Source of the DNA: Streptomyces venezuelae
GTDB taxonomy: Bacteria; Actinomycetota; Actinomycetes; Streptomycetales; Streptomycetaceae
Reading direction: 5' to 3'
DNA length: 64,000 nucleotides
NCBI RefSeq assembly: GCF_008642355.1
Contig: NZ_CP029193.1
Span: 7,464,001-7,528,000, forward strand
A model generated the notes under the pieces. That model did not search any database. It was not told the origin of the DNA and saw nothing but the letters and a program-made list of their open reading frames with translations. Positions 37,638 to 47,253 of the stretch are shown in pieces. Each line of letters opens with the position of its first letter. Positions within the stretch are counted from its first letter, which is position 1. The translations under genes were made by a program, and so were the position numbers.

Positions 37638-39006
37638 TTACGTCACCTCGGCAGTCGACGCGCTGTCCGCAGGAAGAGCCTGCTCGGCCCAGCTGACCTT
37701 TCCCTCGCGACCGTGCCGCGTGCCCCAGCGCTCCGCGCACTGGGCCACGAGGAGCAGGCCGCGCCCGCCTTCGTCGAAGATGCGGGCGCGGCGCAGATGC
37801 GGGGCGGTGCTGCTGGCGTCGGAGACCTCGCAGGTGAGCGTCGACTGGAGGATCAGTCGCAGCTGGACGGGGCTCTTGCCGTAGCGGATCGCGTTCGTGA
37901 CCAGTTCGCTGACGACCAGCTCTGTGGTGTCTGTGGTGAAGGAAAGATCTTCCAGCCCCCAGGTCGCCAGAACGTCGGAGGCGAAGCTGCGGGCCCCGGA
38001 CACGGCCGCCGGATCGGACGGGAGGTCCGTCGTGGCCACGTGGTCCGGGTCGAGGGCATGGGTCCGAGCGACGAGCAGGGCGACGTCGTCGGCGGTGCGG
38101 CCGGGCAGCAGTGCGGCCAGGAGTCGGTCGCAGATCTCCTCCAGCGAGTCCGGCGCCGAGGTGAGGACGGCGCCACCCACGTGGGCAACTCGGTCCCCCT
38201 GATGTGGTGCAGGACGGACCGTCCGGTGGTCAGCGCGCGAACCGGTTCCGAGTCGTCGGGGTAGGTGTGGGTCCCACCGACGCCGAGCGGGGACTCCGGA
38301 CAGTCGTCGAGGACGGAGCGCTGGGCGACGCGGCGCTGCGTCAGGGCCTCCGGCTGACCGGCGCCGGTCTCGTCGAGTGCGGAGTCGAAGAGGTCGACGG
38401 TGACGAGGTCGGCGAAGTCCTCGGTGCAGACCTCCGTCAGCTCCTCCGCGGTGCGGGAGATGTCGAGCGTGGTCCCGATCCGCTTGCTCGCCCGGTCGGT
38501 GAGGGCGAGCCGACGCCGCAGCAGACGGTCGCGTTCCTCCTGGTAGGCGGCGACGACCTCCTCCGAGGAACGATCCACGTAGTCGAAACCGATCGCGACC
38601 AGCCTCACCGTGGCCTGGTTGATCATGCCCCAGTCGTCGGTGAGGCGCGGAGCTTCGGCCTGCAGCTGTTCGAGCAGGGTGAGATGGTCGAGCCGGTAGG
38701 CGCGGAGGAGCCGGCTCACCGGGATCCCCGCCGGGCGTAGAGGCGGGCGATGTCCAAGACGGCCGGAGGAGCTTCCGGTGCGCTCGCGCCGGGGCGGGCC
38801 TCCAGGAGGTTTAGCAGGGCGGTGACGTGCTGGGCCGTCTCCTCCAGGGTCAAGGCCTCGTCCGCGTTCTCTCACAGCTCGGGGAGCTCGCCGTTCAGGC
38901 GTTGGAGCAGCAGGCCGGCCAGCGTCTTCACCTGCGGTCTGAGGCGGCGGGCCAGCTGACCAAGGAACGCATCGCCCTCGGTTCCCATAGTGCGAGGGAA
39001 AGCCAT
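37638..39006 (-). pseudogene. Mosaic wreck of PucR-like and SpoIIE-phosphatase-like regulator genes
   Basis: Read from ATG 39006 (GAGGAGG upstream): FLGQLARRLRPQVKTLAGLL, then LPEL, TGA at 38872-38874, and in the same frame ENADEALTLEETAQHV and LDIARLYARRG. A frameshift near 38735 continues with IPVSRLLRAYRLDHLTLLEQ, an RsbRD/PucR N-terminal domain. It then runs into ASKRIGTTLDISRTAEELTEV, the GAF region of SpoIIE-type phosphatases. Another junction near 38180 leads to the phosphatase tail ICDRLLAALLPGRTADDVAL and a HATPase anti-sigma domain (ELVVSELVTNAIRYG, GRGLLLVAQCAERWG). The PP2C core is missing. The last 180 codons could still be translated from 38180 as a small ATPase. Confidence 0.75.
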
Positions 39007-39055
39007 GGCGTGCCCTCCTCGGACAGTTGCGGCAGCCTCTGGTCGGGCCCGGATC

Positions 39056-39922
39056 TCAGAGCCCGAGGTGGTCGCCCAGGTCGGCGTAGTCGACCTGCCA
39101 CAGGCCGGGAGAGCCCGCGGGGTACTGGGAGCGGAAGCCGAGCATGCGCTGGACACGCGGCGAGAGCGTCTTGGCGAGCTCCCTGTCGACCAGGAAGGGG
39201 TACGCCTCCTCACCGGTGAGGAAGCCCGCGTTGAACGCGAAGGCGAGGCCACGCCGGTACTCGTCGCCGGTCCGGTTCGCTCCGCCGCCGTGTGCGGTCT
39301 TGCCGCTGAAGAGAAGGACGTCCCCGGCGTTCATGACGGCGGGGATCGTCTGCTCGGGGGTCCCGCGGTCCTCGAAGTCGCTCCAGTGGTTGCTTCCGGG
39401 GATGACGCGGGTGGCGCCGTTCTCCTCCGTGAAGTCGGTCAGAGCGACCAGGAAGTTGATGGTGACTTCCGGCCCGCCGGGCCCCATGCCGATGAAGGGG
39501 AACCAGTTCTCCAGGTCACGGTGGAGCATCTGCGCCTTGTTGCCGGGGCCGATCTCGATCACCTGGGCGGTGGTCATCCAGTACGTGCCCGACTCCTGGA
39601 GGAAGACCAGGTCGCTGATCTCGTGGACCAGGGGGTGGTCGATGACCTCGCTGCGGAACGTGACGCTGTGCGTCACCAGGTTCGTGAGGCGCTTGGTGTT
39701 GCTGCCGTGGAACGCGGCCACGATCTCGTCCTCGTGGAGGGACCCCGGGGTGAGCGCCTGCAGCGGCTGCTCGATCTCGGCGTTGAAACGGACGATCTGC
39801 TGCTGCGTCAGGAAGCCCTTGATGATGACGCCGCCGTCACGGGTCACGACCTCGAGGATCTCCTCCGCCGGCGTGTCGTTCGCCACGGACGTCAGCGCCT
39901 GGGTCTTCTTCTGGGTCGTCAT
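39056..39922 (-). CDS. Phytanoyl-CoA dioxygenase (PhyH) family protein
   Basis: A 288-residue non-heme Fe(II)/2-oxoglutarate dioxygenase fold. The facial-triad motif is MLHRDLENW (His134, Asp136) with distal His211 in GKTAHGGGANRTGDEYRRG; RVIPGSNHWSDFED is the conserved strand. It would hydroxylate an unactivated carbon using O2 and 2-oxoglutarate; the substrate is unknown. GAGGAAGAGG precedes the ATG at 39922. Its promoter region contains the same module as the Baeyer-Villiger operon (40043-40152) and an 18-bp palindrome, so it probably works in the same pathway. Confidence 0.87.
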   Translation of the reverse strand: MTTQKKTQALTSVANDTPAEEILEVVTRDGGVIIKGFLTQQQIVRFNAEIEQPLQALTPGSLHEDEIVAAFHGSNTKRLTNLVTHSVTFRSEVIDHPLVHEISDLVFLQESGTYWMTTAQVIEIGPGNKAQMLHRDLENWFPFIGMGPGGPEVTINFLVALTDFTEENGATRVIPGSNHWSDFEDRGTPEQTIPAVMNAGDVLLFSGKTAHGGGANRTGDEYRRGLAFAFNAGFLTGEEAYPFLVDRELAKTLSPRVQRMLGFRSQYPAGSPGLWQVDYADLGDHLGL

Positions 39923-39953
39923 GCGTGTCCTCTTCCTCGATCTGAATCGTGGT

Positions 39954-39971
39954 TGATCGACCGTTCGATCA
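39954..39971. promoter_or_regulatory. 18-bp palindrome upstream of the dioxygenase gene
   Basis: TGATCGA and TCGATCA, perfect 7-base arms around CCGT, 32 bp upstream of the PhyH start and downstream of promoter module A. Possible operator for an additional regulator. Confidence 0.5.
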
Positions 39972-40042
39972 GCCGCGGGCGTTCCGTCTTCCGGGGACTC
40001 CCGCGCAGCGTCCTCGCGACGATCAGGTGGGTCCGGTGGTCA

Positions 40043-40152
40043 GGCGTTTCCGCGTTGTTCCTGTGGTGGTCGTCTCACTGTCGCCAGCCGGTACCGCAGG
40101 CGAGAACGACGGCGGGCACCTGCTTCGCCCGGGCCCGGTGCACGATGCACAG
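40043..40152 (-). promoter_or_regulatory. Shared promoter module, copy A (dioxygenase gene)
   Basis: A stretch of about 110 bp aligning nearly base for base with 51798-51906 and more loosely with 53915-54018. Conserved blocks in reading order: the inverted repeat GTGCATCGTGCAC (40138-40150), GGTGCCCGC, TGTCGTTCTC-like, CTGGCGACAGTGAG, CCACAGGAACA, GGAAACGCC. It lies about 120 bp upstream of the PhyH start, just downstream of the symporter pseudogene end. Confidence 0.8.
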
Positions 40153-40174
40153 TCCCGTCGCGGGCACGGCGGAG

Positions 40175-41752
40175 CTATCCGCTCACGGCGTCCTTGCCGG
40201 AGTCGATGCGGGCTCCGGGGACGCTACGGGCAGAAGCGGGCCCCGGCGCCGTGTGCCGGGGGTGTGTGGTCCGCTCCCAGGGACGCCTGCTGCCGAGCCA
40301 TCCGAGGAGGAAGGCCGCCGGTACGGAGATCAGGCCGGGGGGTGTGGAGCGGGAACAGGTTGAAGTCCTGCTCCGGCAGCAGCGCGTATTTCGTCCCGGA
40401 CACAGCGGGGGAGGCGAGGGTCAGGAGGGTGCACAGGGACAGCCCTCCGTAGACGAGCCACAGCAGCCCGTGGCGGTTGAAGCCGGTCCAGAAGAAGGAG
40501 TAGACGACCGCGGGGAACACACATGTGGCCGCGAGGCTCAGCGAGAAGGCGAGGAGGAACTCGATGGGATAGCGGTGTACGGCGGTGGTGAGGAGAAGGC
40601 TCACGGCGCAGAGCACGACGACGGACAGCCGCAGGACCGTCGGCTCTCCGATCCCGATCCGGCACGGCCCTTCCGCCTGAGCAGGTCGCGGGTCACGGAG
40701 ACGGCGGCGGCGAAGGTCACGCTCGCCACGGCCGTGAGCACGGCGAGGAAGGCGACACAGGCCACGAGGGTGATGAGCACGACCCGGCCGGTGGAGTGGT
40801 GGGGGAGCACCTCCGACGCCAGGAGGATCGGGGCTCCCTGCCCCTTCGCGTCGACCACTCCGATCCGTCCGCTGCCCACCACCGCGGCCGCGGCGAAGCC
40901 GGTCGTGATCAGCAGCAGGTAGAAGAGGCCGCTCAGCCCGACGGCGACGCTCAGTGAGCGCCGGGCGGCGGGCACGTCCCGGCTGGCGCTGACGCGCAGG
41001 AGCTGGTGGGGCATCATCGCGGTTCCGAGGATGACGACGATGTGGTCACTGAGCGTGCCGAGCGGTCCGCCTCCGGCGGAGTGCTCCCACAGTCCGGGGC
41101 TGAGGTATCCGCCCGGTGACACGCTCGTGTCCATGGCTGCCGACAGCAGGGATCCGGGACTCCAGTCGAAGAAGCGGAGCGCCAGCAGGGTCACCGCGGC
41201 GAGCGTCACCAGGGCCACGGGCACTTTGGCGACCTGCACGAAACTGGTGCCGCGCAGATCGGCCACCCCTGCGAAGCACGTGACCAGGAGCCCCATCAGC
41301 ACCGTGCACACCACCTGGGCCCGCTCGCTCGGCATGCCGATCAGAAGGGCGGTGGTGATGCCGCCGGCCCGCAGTTGCACCATGAGCAGGGGCACGGCGA
41401 TGCACAGTGTCACCACGGTGCCGGCGATCCGTACTCCCGGCCCCTCGGCGCGCAGGGAGAACAGCTCGCCCAGGGTGTAGCGGCGGGTCGCGCGGATCCT
41501 GGAGGCGAGGAGCAGGAAGACGCCGAGTGCGAGGGCGCTGTCGACGGCGGTCGAGACCCCGTCGTAGCCGAAGAGGGCGATCGCTCCCGGCAGCGAGACC
41601 AGGATGATGACCGTGATCTGTTCTCCCGCCATCGCGACGCCGTTGAAGACGGGCGGGAGGGACCGGCCGGCGACGTAGAGGCGTTCCCGTCCGGCCCCGT
41701 ACCGGACCCGTCGGGAAACGAGTCCCGCCGGCGGCCCTCATCCACTGTCATC
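40175..41752 (-). pseudogene. Frameshifted sodium:solute symporter (SSS family)
   Basis: The ATG at 41752 reads MTVDEGRRRDSFPDG but soon loses frame; the coherent frame gives ERLYVAGRSLPPVFNGVAMAGEQ, with no first helix. A long intact middle follows (FGYDGVSTAVDSALALG, MPHQLLRVSASRDVPAARRSL, typical of ActP-like carboxylate symporters). Near 40650 the frame changes, continuing EPTVLRLSVVVLCAVSLLL and FPAVVYSFFWTGFNRHG. An extra base in a C-run near 40340 changes it again to GLISVPAAFLLGWLGSRR, ending at 40175. At least three lesions, so transport is presumably lost unless the read is wrong. Confidence 0.8.
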
Positions 41753-41792
41753 TGCCGTCCTTCCCACCCATGTCCGTGCCTCGGCGCGCCGG

Positions 41793-43349
41793 TCACGTGA
41801 GCTCGCGCTTGAGGATCTTTCCGGTGGACGTCATCGGGAGGGTCTGCACGACCTCCACGATGCGCGGGTACTTGTAGGCGGCCATCTGCTCCCTGCCCCA
41901 GGCGACCAGCTCGTCGGGGCGGGCCTCGGCGCCGCGCTCGAGGATGACGAACGCCTTGATCTCCTCGCCGTGACTCTCGTGCGGCACGCCGACGACCGCG
42001 GCCAGGCTGATCGCCGGGTGCGTCATCAGGAGGTCCTCGATCTCGCGCGGGTACACGTTGAAGCCACCGCGGATGATCAGGTCCTTCGCCCGGTCGACGA
42101 TGTAGTAGAAGCCGTCCTTGTCCCTGCGGGCCAGGTCGCCGGTGCGGAACCAGCCGTCCCTGACGGCTTCGGCGGTGGCCTCGGGGCGGCCGTGGTACCC
42201 CTTCATCACGTTGTGGCCCCTGACCGCGATCTCCCCGATGGCGCTGCCCGTGCCGTCGTCCTCGACCTCCGACCAGTCCGCGTCGAGGAGCTTGACCTCG
42301 ACACCCCAGATCGGCACGCCGATCGACCCGGGACGGGGCTCCCGCGCCGGATCGCTGAAGGTCACCACCGGCGAGGTTTCGGAGAGGCCGTAGCCCTCCA
42401 GGACCTGGACGCCCAGTCGCTCCCTGACCTGCTTGATGAGTTCCGCGGGGAGCGCGGCGCCGCCGGAGACTCCGACGCGCAGGTTCCTCGCGATCCTCTC
42501 GACGTCGATGTCCTCGGTGAGCGCCTGCAACAGGCCCCACCACATGGTGGGGACACCCGCGAAGACGGTGATGTCCTCCCGCTGCATCAGGGACACCGCC
42601 TGCCGGGCGTCGAACCGCGGCAGCAGCACCAGCGTGCTCGCCGTCGAGAAGCCGGCGTTCAACTGCACGGTCGCGCCGAAGGAGTGGAACAGCGGCAGCA
42701 CGACCAGATGGGTGTCCAGCGCCGGCCGGTTCTCCAACAGCTGGTTGACCGCGAGGGCGTTGAGCACCAGGTTGGCGTGGCTGAGTTCGGCGCCCTTCGC
42801 CTGCCCCGTCGTACCGCTCGTGTAGAGCAGCACGGCCGGGTCGTCCCCCGACGTCCCGATGCTGTCGAACGTCGCCGCGGTGCCCCGCAGCGCGGCGCCC
42901 ATGGTCTCGACGCCCTCGATCGGGCTCTCCGCCGCGGGATCGGCGGTGATGAGGAAGAAGTGCTCGCAGGCAGGTGTCTCGCTGAACCCGGCGTGCCCCT
43001 CCGCCCCCATCGGCAGGCCCTCGCCGCCCTCGAAGCAGAAGTACGCCTTCGCCCCCGAGTCGGCGAGGTGGTAGGCGACCTCCCGGCCCTTGAGCAGGAC
43101 GTTGAGCGGTACGACGACGGCGCCGGCCTTGAGGATCCCGTAGTAGACGATCGGGAACCAGGGCACGTTCGGACAACTGAGCGCGACCTTGTCGCCGGGC
43201 CAGATGCCGCGGTCGACCAGGAGATTGGCGACCTGATTGGCGGCGGCGTCGATCTGGGCGTAGGTGAGACGCGTCGTACCGAGGACGACCGCGTCCCGGT
43301 CCGGGTGCGTGCGGGCGGAGTCCTCGAGCAGGGCCGAGAGGTTCAGCAT
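41793..43349 (-). CDS. Acyl-CoA ligase (AMP-binding, class I)
   Basis: A 518-residue adenylate-forming enzyme. ATP motif LLYTSGTTGQAKGAELSH; A5 motif GYGLSETSPVVTF; GWFRTGDLARRDKDGFYYIVDR; and the C-terminal catalytic lysine in LPMTSTGKILKRELT. It activates a carboxylic acid as an acyl-AMP, then an acyl-CoA; by similarity a short- or medium-chain fatty-acid-like substrate. It lies 101 bp downstream of the aminotransferase in the operon. Logically it is the last step, feeding acids made by the dehydrogenases into beta-oxidation. The ATG at 43349 follows GGAAATGGCACC, a modest Shine-Dalgarno. Confidence 0.88.
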   Translation of the reverse strand: MLNLSALLEDSARTHPDRDAVVLGTTRLTYAQIDAAANQVANLLVDRGIWPGDKVALSCPNVPWFPIVYYGILKAGAVVVPLNVLLKGREVAYHLADSGAKAYFCFEGGEGLPMGAEGHAGFSETPACEHFFLITADPAAESPIEGVETMGAALRGTAATFDSIGTSGDDPAVLLYTSGTTGQAKGAELSHANLVLNALAVNQLLENRPALDTHLVVLPLFHSFGATVQLNAGFSTASTLVLLPRFDARQAVSLMQREDITVFAGVPTMWWGLLQALTEDIDVERIARNLRVGVSGGAALPAELIKQVRERLGVQVLEGYGLSETSPVVTFSDPAREPRPGSIGVPIWGVEVKLLDADWSEVEDDGTGSAIGEIAVRGHNVMKGYHGRPEATAEAVRDGWFRTGDLARRDKDGFYYIVDRAKDLIIRGGFNVYPREIEDLLMTHPAISLAAVVGVPHESHGEEIKAFVILERGAEARPDELVAWGREQMAAYKYPRIVEVVQTLPMTSTGKILKRELT

Positions 43350-43450
43350 GGTGCCATTTCCGGAAAGGTGGACCGGGCCAGGCCGCGGAGGAACAGAACA
43401 CGCGGCCTGGCTCGGAGCGGGTGGGGGTAACGCGTGACTCGATGCGGGTG

Positions 43451-44707
43451 TCACAACTTCCGCAGGAGCCGGTCGAGGGCCTCGGCCGTCGCCTCGACGT
43501 CGGCGGTGGTGTGCGCCGTACTGAGGAAGACCTTGCCGGACGGCATGAAGAGGAAGCCCTGCCGCAGCATCCCTTCGAGGATCTCCGCCCAGAGCCCGCT
43601 CGTTCCGTGAAGCCCCGTCGCGCCACCGGCGGGGACGTACTGGAGGAGTGAGCCGACCCGGTTGAAGCCTCCGAAGTCGGGCGATGAACCGAGAACGGCG
43701 CCGACGAGGGCTTCGAACTCGGACGAGATCCGCTCGAGTTGGTCGTAGACCTCGGGATCGGCCAGGGCGCGCATCGTCGCCGCGACGGCCGCCAGTGCGA
43801 TCGGGTTGGCGTTGAAGGTTCCGGCGTGCACGACGCCGGACGTCACCTGATCGACCAGCTCCGCTCGGCCTACGACGGCGCTCTGGGTGAAGCCGCCGGC
43901 CATCGCCTTCCCGAAGACGGACAGGTCGGGAAGGACGCCGTACTTCTCGGCCGCCCCGCCCCGGGCGATCCGGAACCCGGCGATCACCTCGTCGAAGACG
44001 AGGACGACGCCGTGCCGGTCGCAGAGGGTGCGCAGCGTCGACAGGAACTGCGGTGAGGGCGCTTCGACGCCCGCGTTGCTCATCACCGGGTCGACGAGCA
44101 CGGCCGCGATGTCGCGCTCGACGGCGTCGCCCAGCAAGCGCTCGGCCAGCCGCGCGTCGTTGAAGCGCGCCACGACCAGGTCGTCGAGGACGCTGGCCGA
44201 CTGTCCCGCCCCACCGGGGGTGGCGGGGCGGTCGCAGTCGTCCTCGGCCATCCCGGCGTACACGGTGTCGTGCCAGCCGTGGTAGCTCTTGGCGAACTTG
44301 AGGATGCGGCGCCGTCCGGTGGCGGCGCGCGCGAGGCGCAGCGCCACCTGCACCGCCTCGGTCCCCGTGTTGCTCCACAGCAGCCGCTCGCCGTGCGGCA
44401 CGGCTTCGAGGACCGCTTCCGCCGCGAGGTATTCGAGCGGGTGGCCGGTGCCGACGACCTGCATCTTCGGCGCGATCTCGGACACCGCGGACAGCACGCG
44501 CGGGTCACCGTGACCGAGGACGAGCGGGCCCCAGGCCATCACGTAGTCGACGTACCGGTCGCCGTCCAGGTCCCAGACGTGTGCGCCCCGCGCCTCGCGT
44601 ACGAAGAGCGGATGGGGTGGCATCGCGGCGCGCAGGCCCGATCCCACACCCCCGCCGACGCTGCGGCGGGCTCGCGCGAAGGCCGAGCGTGATGATTCCA
44701 GGGCCAT
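43451..44707 (-). CDS. Class III PLP-dependent aminotransferase (GSAM-like)
   Basis: A 418-residue fold-type I enzyme. The N-terminus LFVREARGAHVWDLDGDRYVDY resembles glutamate-1-semialdehyde aminomutases. LLWSNTGTEAVQVALRLAR binds the phosphate, VLVFDEVIAGFR carries the PLP-pairing Asp, and the Schiff-base Lys267 is in VFGKAMAGG. It is not the heme-pathway HemL by context; here it probably moves an amino group to or from an oxo-compound of the pathway. It lies 17 bp downstream of the alcohol dehydrogenase gene, so it is in the operon. The ATG at 44707 follows an AAAGGCAGAGGCGAT sequence. Confidence 0.87.
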   Translation of the reverse strand: MALESSRSAFARARRSVGGGVGSGLRAAMPPHPLFVREARGAHVWDLDGDRYVDYVMAWGPLVLGHGDPRVLSAVSEIAPKMQVVGTGHPLEYLAAEAVLEAVPHGERLLWSNTGTEAVQVALRLARAATGRRRILKFAKSYHGWHDTVYAGMAEDDCDRPATPGGAGQSASVLDDLVVARFNDARLAERLLGDAVERDIAAVLVDPVMSNAGVEAPSPQFLSTLRTLCDRHGVVLVFDEVIAGFRIARGGAAEKYGVLPDLSVFGKAMAGGFTQSAVVGRAELVDQVTSGVVHAGTFNANPIALAAVAATMRALADPEVYDQLERISSEFEALVGAVLGSSPDFGGFNRVGSLLQYVPAGGATGLHGTSGLWAEILEGMLRQGFLFMPSGKVFLSTAHTTADVEATAEALDRLLRKL

Positions 44708-44724
44708 GAGATCGCCTCTGCCTT

Positions 44725-45840
44725 TCAGTACGTGATCACCGAGCGGATGCCGATGCCTCGCTTCATCTGGTCGAACGCCTCGTTGACGTCCTGCAGACCG
44801 ATCACGCTCGTCACCAGGGAGTCGAGATCGATGCGGTCGTTCATGTAGTGGTCGATCAGCAGCGGGAAGTCGGAAGCAGGCTTGCTGGAGCCGTAGTTCG
44901 AGCCGATGAGCGAGAGCTCCTGATCGGACATGACGAAGGGGTCGATGGAGACCTTCAGGCCGTCCGCCACCTGCCCGGCGACCACCGCCGTGCCGCCCCG
45001 GGCCAGGACCTCGTAGGCCGCCTCGATGGTGCGGGGCAGCCCGATGGCCTCGATGGCGATCTCCACACCGCGTCCGTCGGTGAGCTGTCGCACCCGGTCC
45101 GCGAAGTCCTCGCGGCCGTTGTTGATCAGGTCGGTCGCACCGAAGACGCGCGCCTGCTCCAGCTTCTCGTCGGAGATGTCCGCGGCGATGATCCTCCGCG
45201 CGCCGGCGAGCCGGGCCCCCTGGATCGCGTTCAGGCCGACGCCGCCGCAGCCGAGGACCAGTACGGTGTCGCTCGGCCGCACGTTGGCGGTGTTGACGGC
45301 CGCGCCGACACCGGTCGTGACGGCGCATCCGACCAGAGCCGCCTGCGGGAACGGGGCGTCGTCCCGGACGGCGATCGCACCCGACTCGGGCACGAGGGCG
45401 TACTCGCCGAACGTTCCGAGGCCCGCGAAGCTGAGCACGTCGCCCCCGTCGGCGGACGTGATCCGGGGCCGGCCGTCGAACGACAGGTGGTTCGCCGAGT
45501 GCTGGCTGACCATGTCGCAGAGGACGGGCCTGCCGCTGATGCAGTAGCGGCAGCGGCGACACGAGGGCGTCCAGGACAGCACGACGTGGTCGCCCTTCTT
45601 GAGCGTCGTGACGCCCTCGCCGACGCTCTCGACGATCCCGGCTCCCTCATGGCCGAGGATCATCGGCGTAGGAACCTCCCATTCGCCCAGGAGGACGTGG
45701 AGGTCGCTGTGGCACACCCCGCTCGCCCGGAGCCGCACGAGCACCTCGCCGGGCGGAGGCGTCGAGGGGATCGTCACCCGCTCGATGGTCAGCGGTTCGT
45801 TCGGCGTCCTGAAGACGGCGGCGTCGAACTCGATCGTCAT
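44725..45840 (-). CDS. Zinc-dependent alcohol dehydrogenase (class III-like)
   Basis: A 371-residue medium-chain dehydrogenase. Catalytic zinc: SGVCHSDLHVL and ILGHEGAGIVESVG. Structural zinc: PSCRRCRYCISGRPVLC. Rossmann: VLVLGCGGVGLNAIQGARLAGA (in parts). Extra residues (SQHSANHLSFDGRPRI) resemble class III/NDMA-type enzymes. Between the Baeyer-Villiger/hydrolase genes and the aldehyde dehydrogenase it would oxidise the released alcohol to an aldehyde. It is separated by 28 bp from the aldehyde dehydrogenase gene. The ATG at 45840 follows AGAAGGAAG. Confidence 0.89.
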   Translation of the reverse strand: MTIEFDAAVFRTPNEPLTIERVTIPSTPPPGEVLVRLRASGVCHSDLHVLLGEWEVPTPMILGHEGAGIVESVGEGVTTLKKGDHVVLSWTPSCRRCRYCISGRPVLCDMVSQHSANHLSFDGRPRITSADGGDVLSFAGLGTFGEYALVPESGAIAVRDDAPFPQAALVGCAVTTGVGAAVNTANVRPSDTVLVLGCGGVGLNAIQGARLAGARRIIAADISDEKLEQARVFGATDLINNGREDFADRVRQLTDGRGVEIAIEAIGLPRTIEAAYEVLARGGTAVVAGQVADGLKVSIDPFVMSDQELSLIGSNYGSSKPASDFPLLIDHYMNDRIDLDSLVTSVIGLQDVNEAFDQMKRGIGIRSVITY

Positions 45841-45868
45841 GAAGGTCTTCCTTCTGTGTTGGGGACGG

Positions 45869-47227
45869 TCACGTCCGAGCGGTGCGGACGAGCTTCTTGT
45901 TGGCGAACTCGTCGATGCCCGCCCGTCCCAGCTCGCGGCCGAAGCCGGACAACTTGACGCCACCGAAGGGAAGTTCCGCGCCTTCGAGGCCGACGCCGTT
46001 GATGAAGACCATGCCGGCCTCGATCCTGTCGGCGACGCGCAGCGCCTGCTCGGCGTCCGTCGTGAACACGTAGGAGCCAAGGCCGTACGGGGTGTCGTTC
46101 GCCAGCTCGATGGCCTCGTCCTCGGAGGCGACCCGGTAGACGGTCGCGACGGGACCGAAGAGCTCCTCGGCGGCCGACGGCGACGCCGGGGAGAGGCCCG
46201 TCAGCACGCCGGGCGGAAAGTACGCCCCCTCGCGCTGCCGTGCGGAGACGAAGGTCGCCCCCTCGGCGACGGCTCGCCCGACCTGCTCCTCGACGTACTC
46301 GGCGGCGGCGACCGAGGAGAGCGGCGCCAGGCCGTCGGTCAGCGCGAGCACCTTCTCGGTGAACCTGTCGAGGAAGGCGTCGTAGAGGTCCTCGGCGACG
46401 ATGAAGCGCTTCCCGGCGTTGCACGCCTGCCCGGCGTTCTCGAACCGCGCCTCGACCGCCGCCTGGACCATGGCGTCGAGGTCGTCGGTCGACAGCACGA
46501 TGAACGGGTCCGAGCCGCCCAGTTCGAGCACCACCTTCTTGAGGCTGCGTCCGGCCTTCTCGGCGACCTCCGCGCCGGCCCGCTCCGAACCGGTGAAGGA
46601 GACGCCCTGCACGCGGGGGTCCGCGATGGCGCGGCCGATCTGCTCCCCGGTGGCGTGGACGTTGACGTAAGCGCCCTGGGGGAAGCCGGCGTCCGTGAAC
46701 AGTTGCTGGAGAGCCGCGGACGACTCCGGACACTGCGACGCGTGCTTGAGCACGATGGTGTTGCCCAGCGCGAGGTTGGGCGCGGCGAACCGGGCCACCT
46801 GGTAGTACGGGTAGTTCCAGGGCATGATCCCGAGCAGCACGCCGACCGGCTGGCGGCGGACGAAGGCGGTGCCCTCTCCCTCCAGGAGCTCGATCGGCTC
46901 GTCGGTGAGGAACTTCTCCGCGTTCTCGGCGTAGTACCGGTAGATGGAGGCGCTGAACTCGACCTCCCCGACGGCCTCGTCCACCGGCTTGCCCATCTCC
47001 CGGTGGATGATCTCGGCGAGCTGCCGGCTGCGCTCGCTGTGCAGGGTGGCGACGGCGTTCAACAGTTGGGCGCGCTGTGCCACGGAGGTCTGCCTCGACC
47101 ACTGCGCGTAGGCCTCCGCCGCCGCGTCGAGCGCCGCATCGACGGTCTCGTCCGTCGCGGTGGGGTACTCCTTGACCAGCTTGCCGCTGGCGGGGTCCAC
47201 CACCGCGTACACGTGCCTCTTCGCCAT
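45869..47227 (-). CDS. NAD(P)-dependent aldehyde dehydrogenase
   Basis: A 452-residue enzyme of the succinate-semialdehyde dehydrogenase-like subgroup. LELGGSDPF carries the general-base Glu, NAGQACNAGKRF the nucleophilic Cys, and FGGVKLSGFGRELG ends the family core. Expected to oxidise the pathway aldehyde (possibly a semialdehyde) to an acid. It lies 26 bp after the membrane-protein gene. The ATG at 47227 follows AAGGAGTCAGC. It has the same fold as, but is clearly distinct from, the enzyme at 1037-2428. Confidence 0.9.
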   Translation of the reverse strand: MAKRHVYAVVDPASGKLVKEYPTATDETVDAALDAAAEAYAQWSRQTSVAQRAQLLNAVATLHSERSRQLAEIIHREMGKPVDEAVGEVEFSASIYRYYAENAEKFLTDEPIELLEGEGTAFVRRQPVGVLLGIMPWNYPYYQVARFAAPNLALGNTIVLKHASQCPESSAALQQLFTDAGFPQGAYVNVHATGEQIGRAIADPRVQGVSFTGSERAGAEVAEKAGRSLKKVVLELGGSDPFIVLSTDDLDAMVQAAVEARFENAGQACNAGKRFIVAEDLYDAFLDRFTEKVLALTDGLAPLSSVAAAEYVEEQVGRAVAEGATFVSARQREGAYFPPGVLTGLSPASPSAAEELFGPVATVYRVASEDEAIELANDTPYGLGSYVFTTDAEQALRVADRIEAGMVFINGVGLEGAELPFGGVKLSGFGRELGRAGIDEFANKKLVRTART

Positions 47228-47253
47228 GCTGACTCCTTCGTCGTGATTCGGGT

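Noticed and set aside
37853..38875. 340-codon minus-strand frame as an intact gene
   Set aside because: The beginning and end are out-of-frame nonsense. Only the middle resembles RsbRD/GAF domains, and the flanking pieces lie in other frames, so it is treated as part of a pseudogene.
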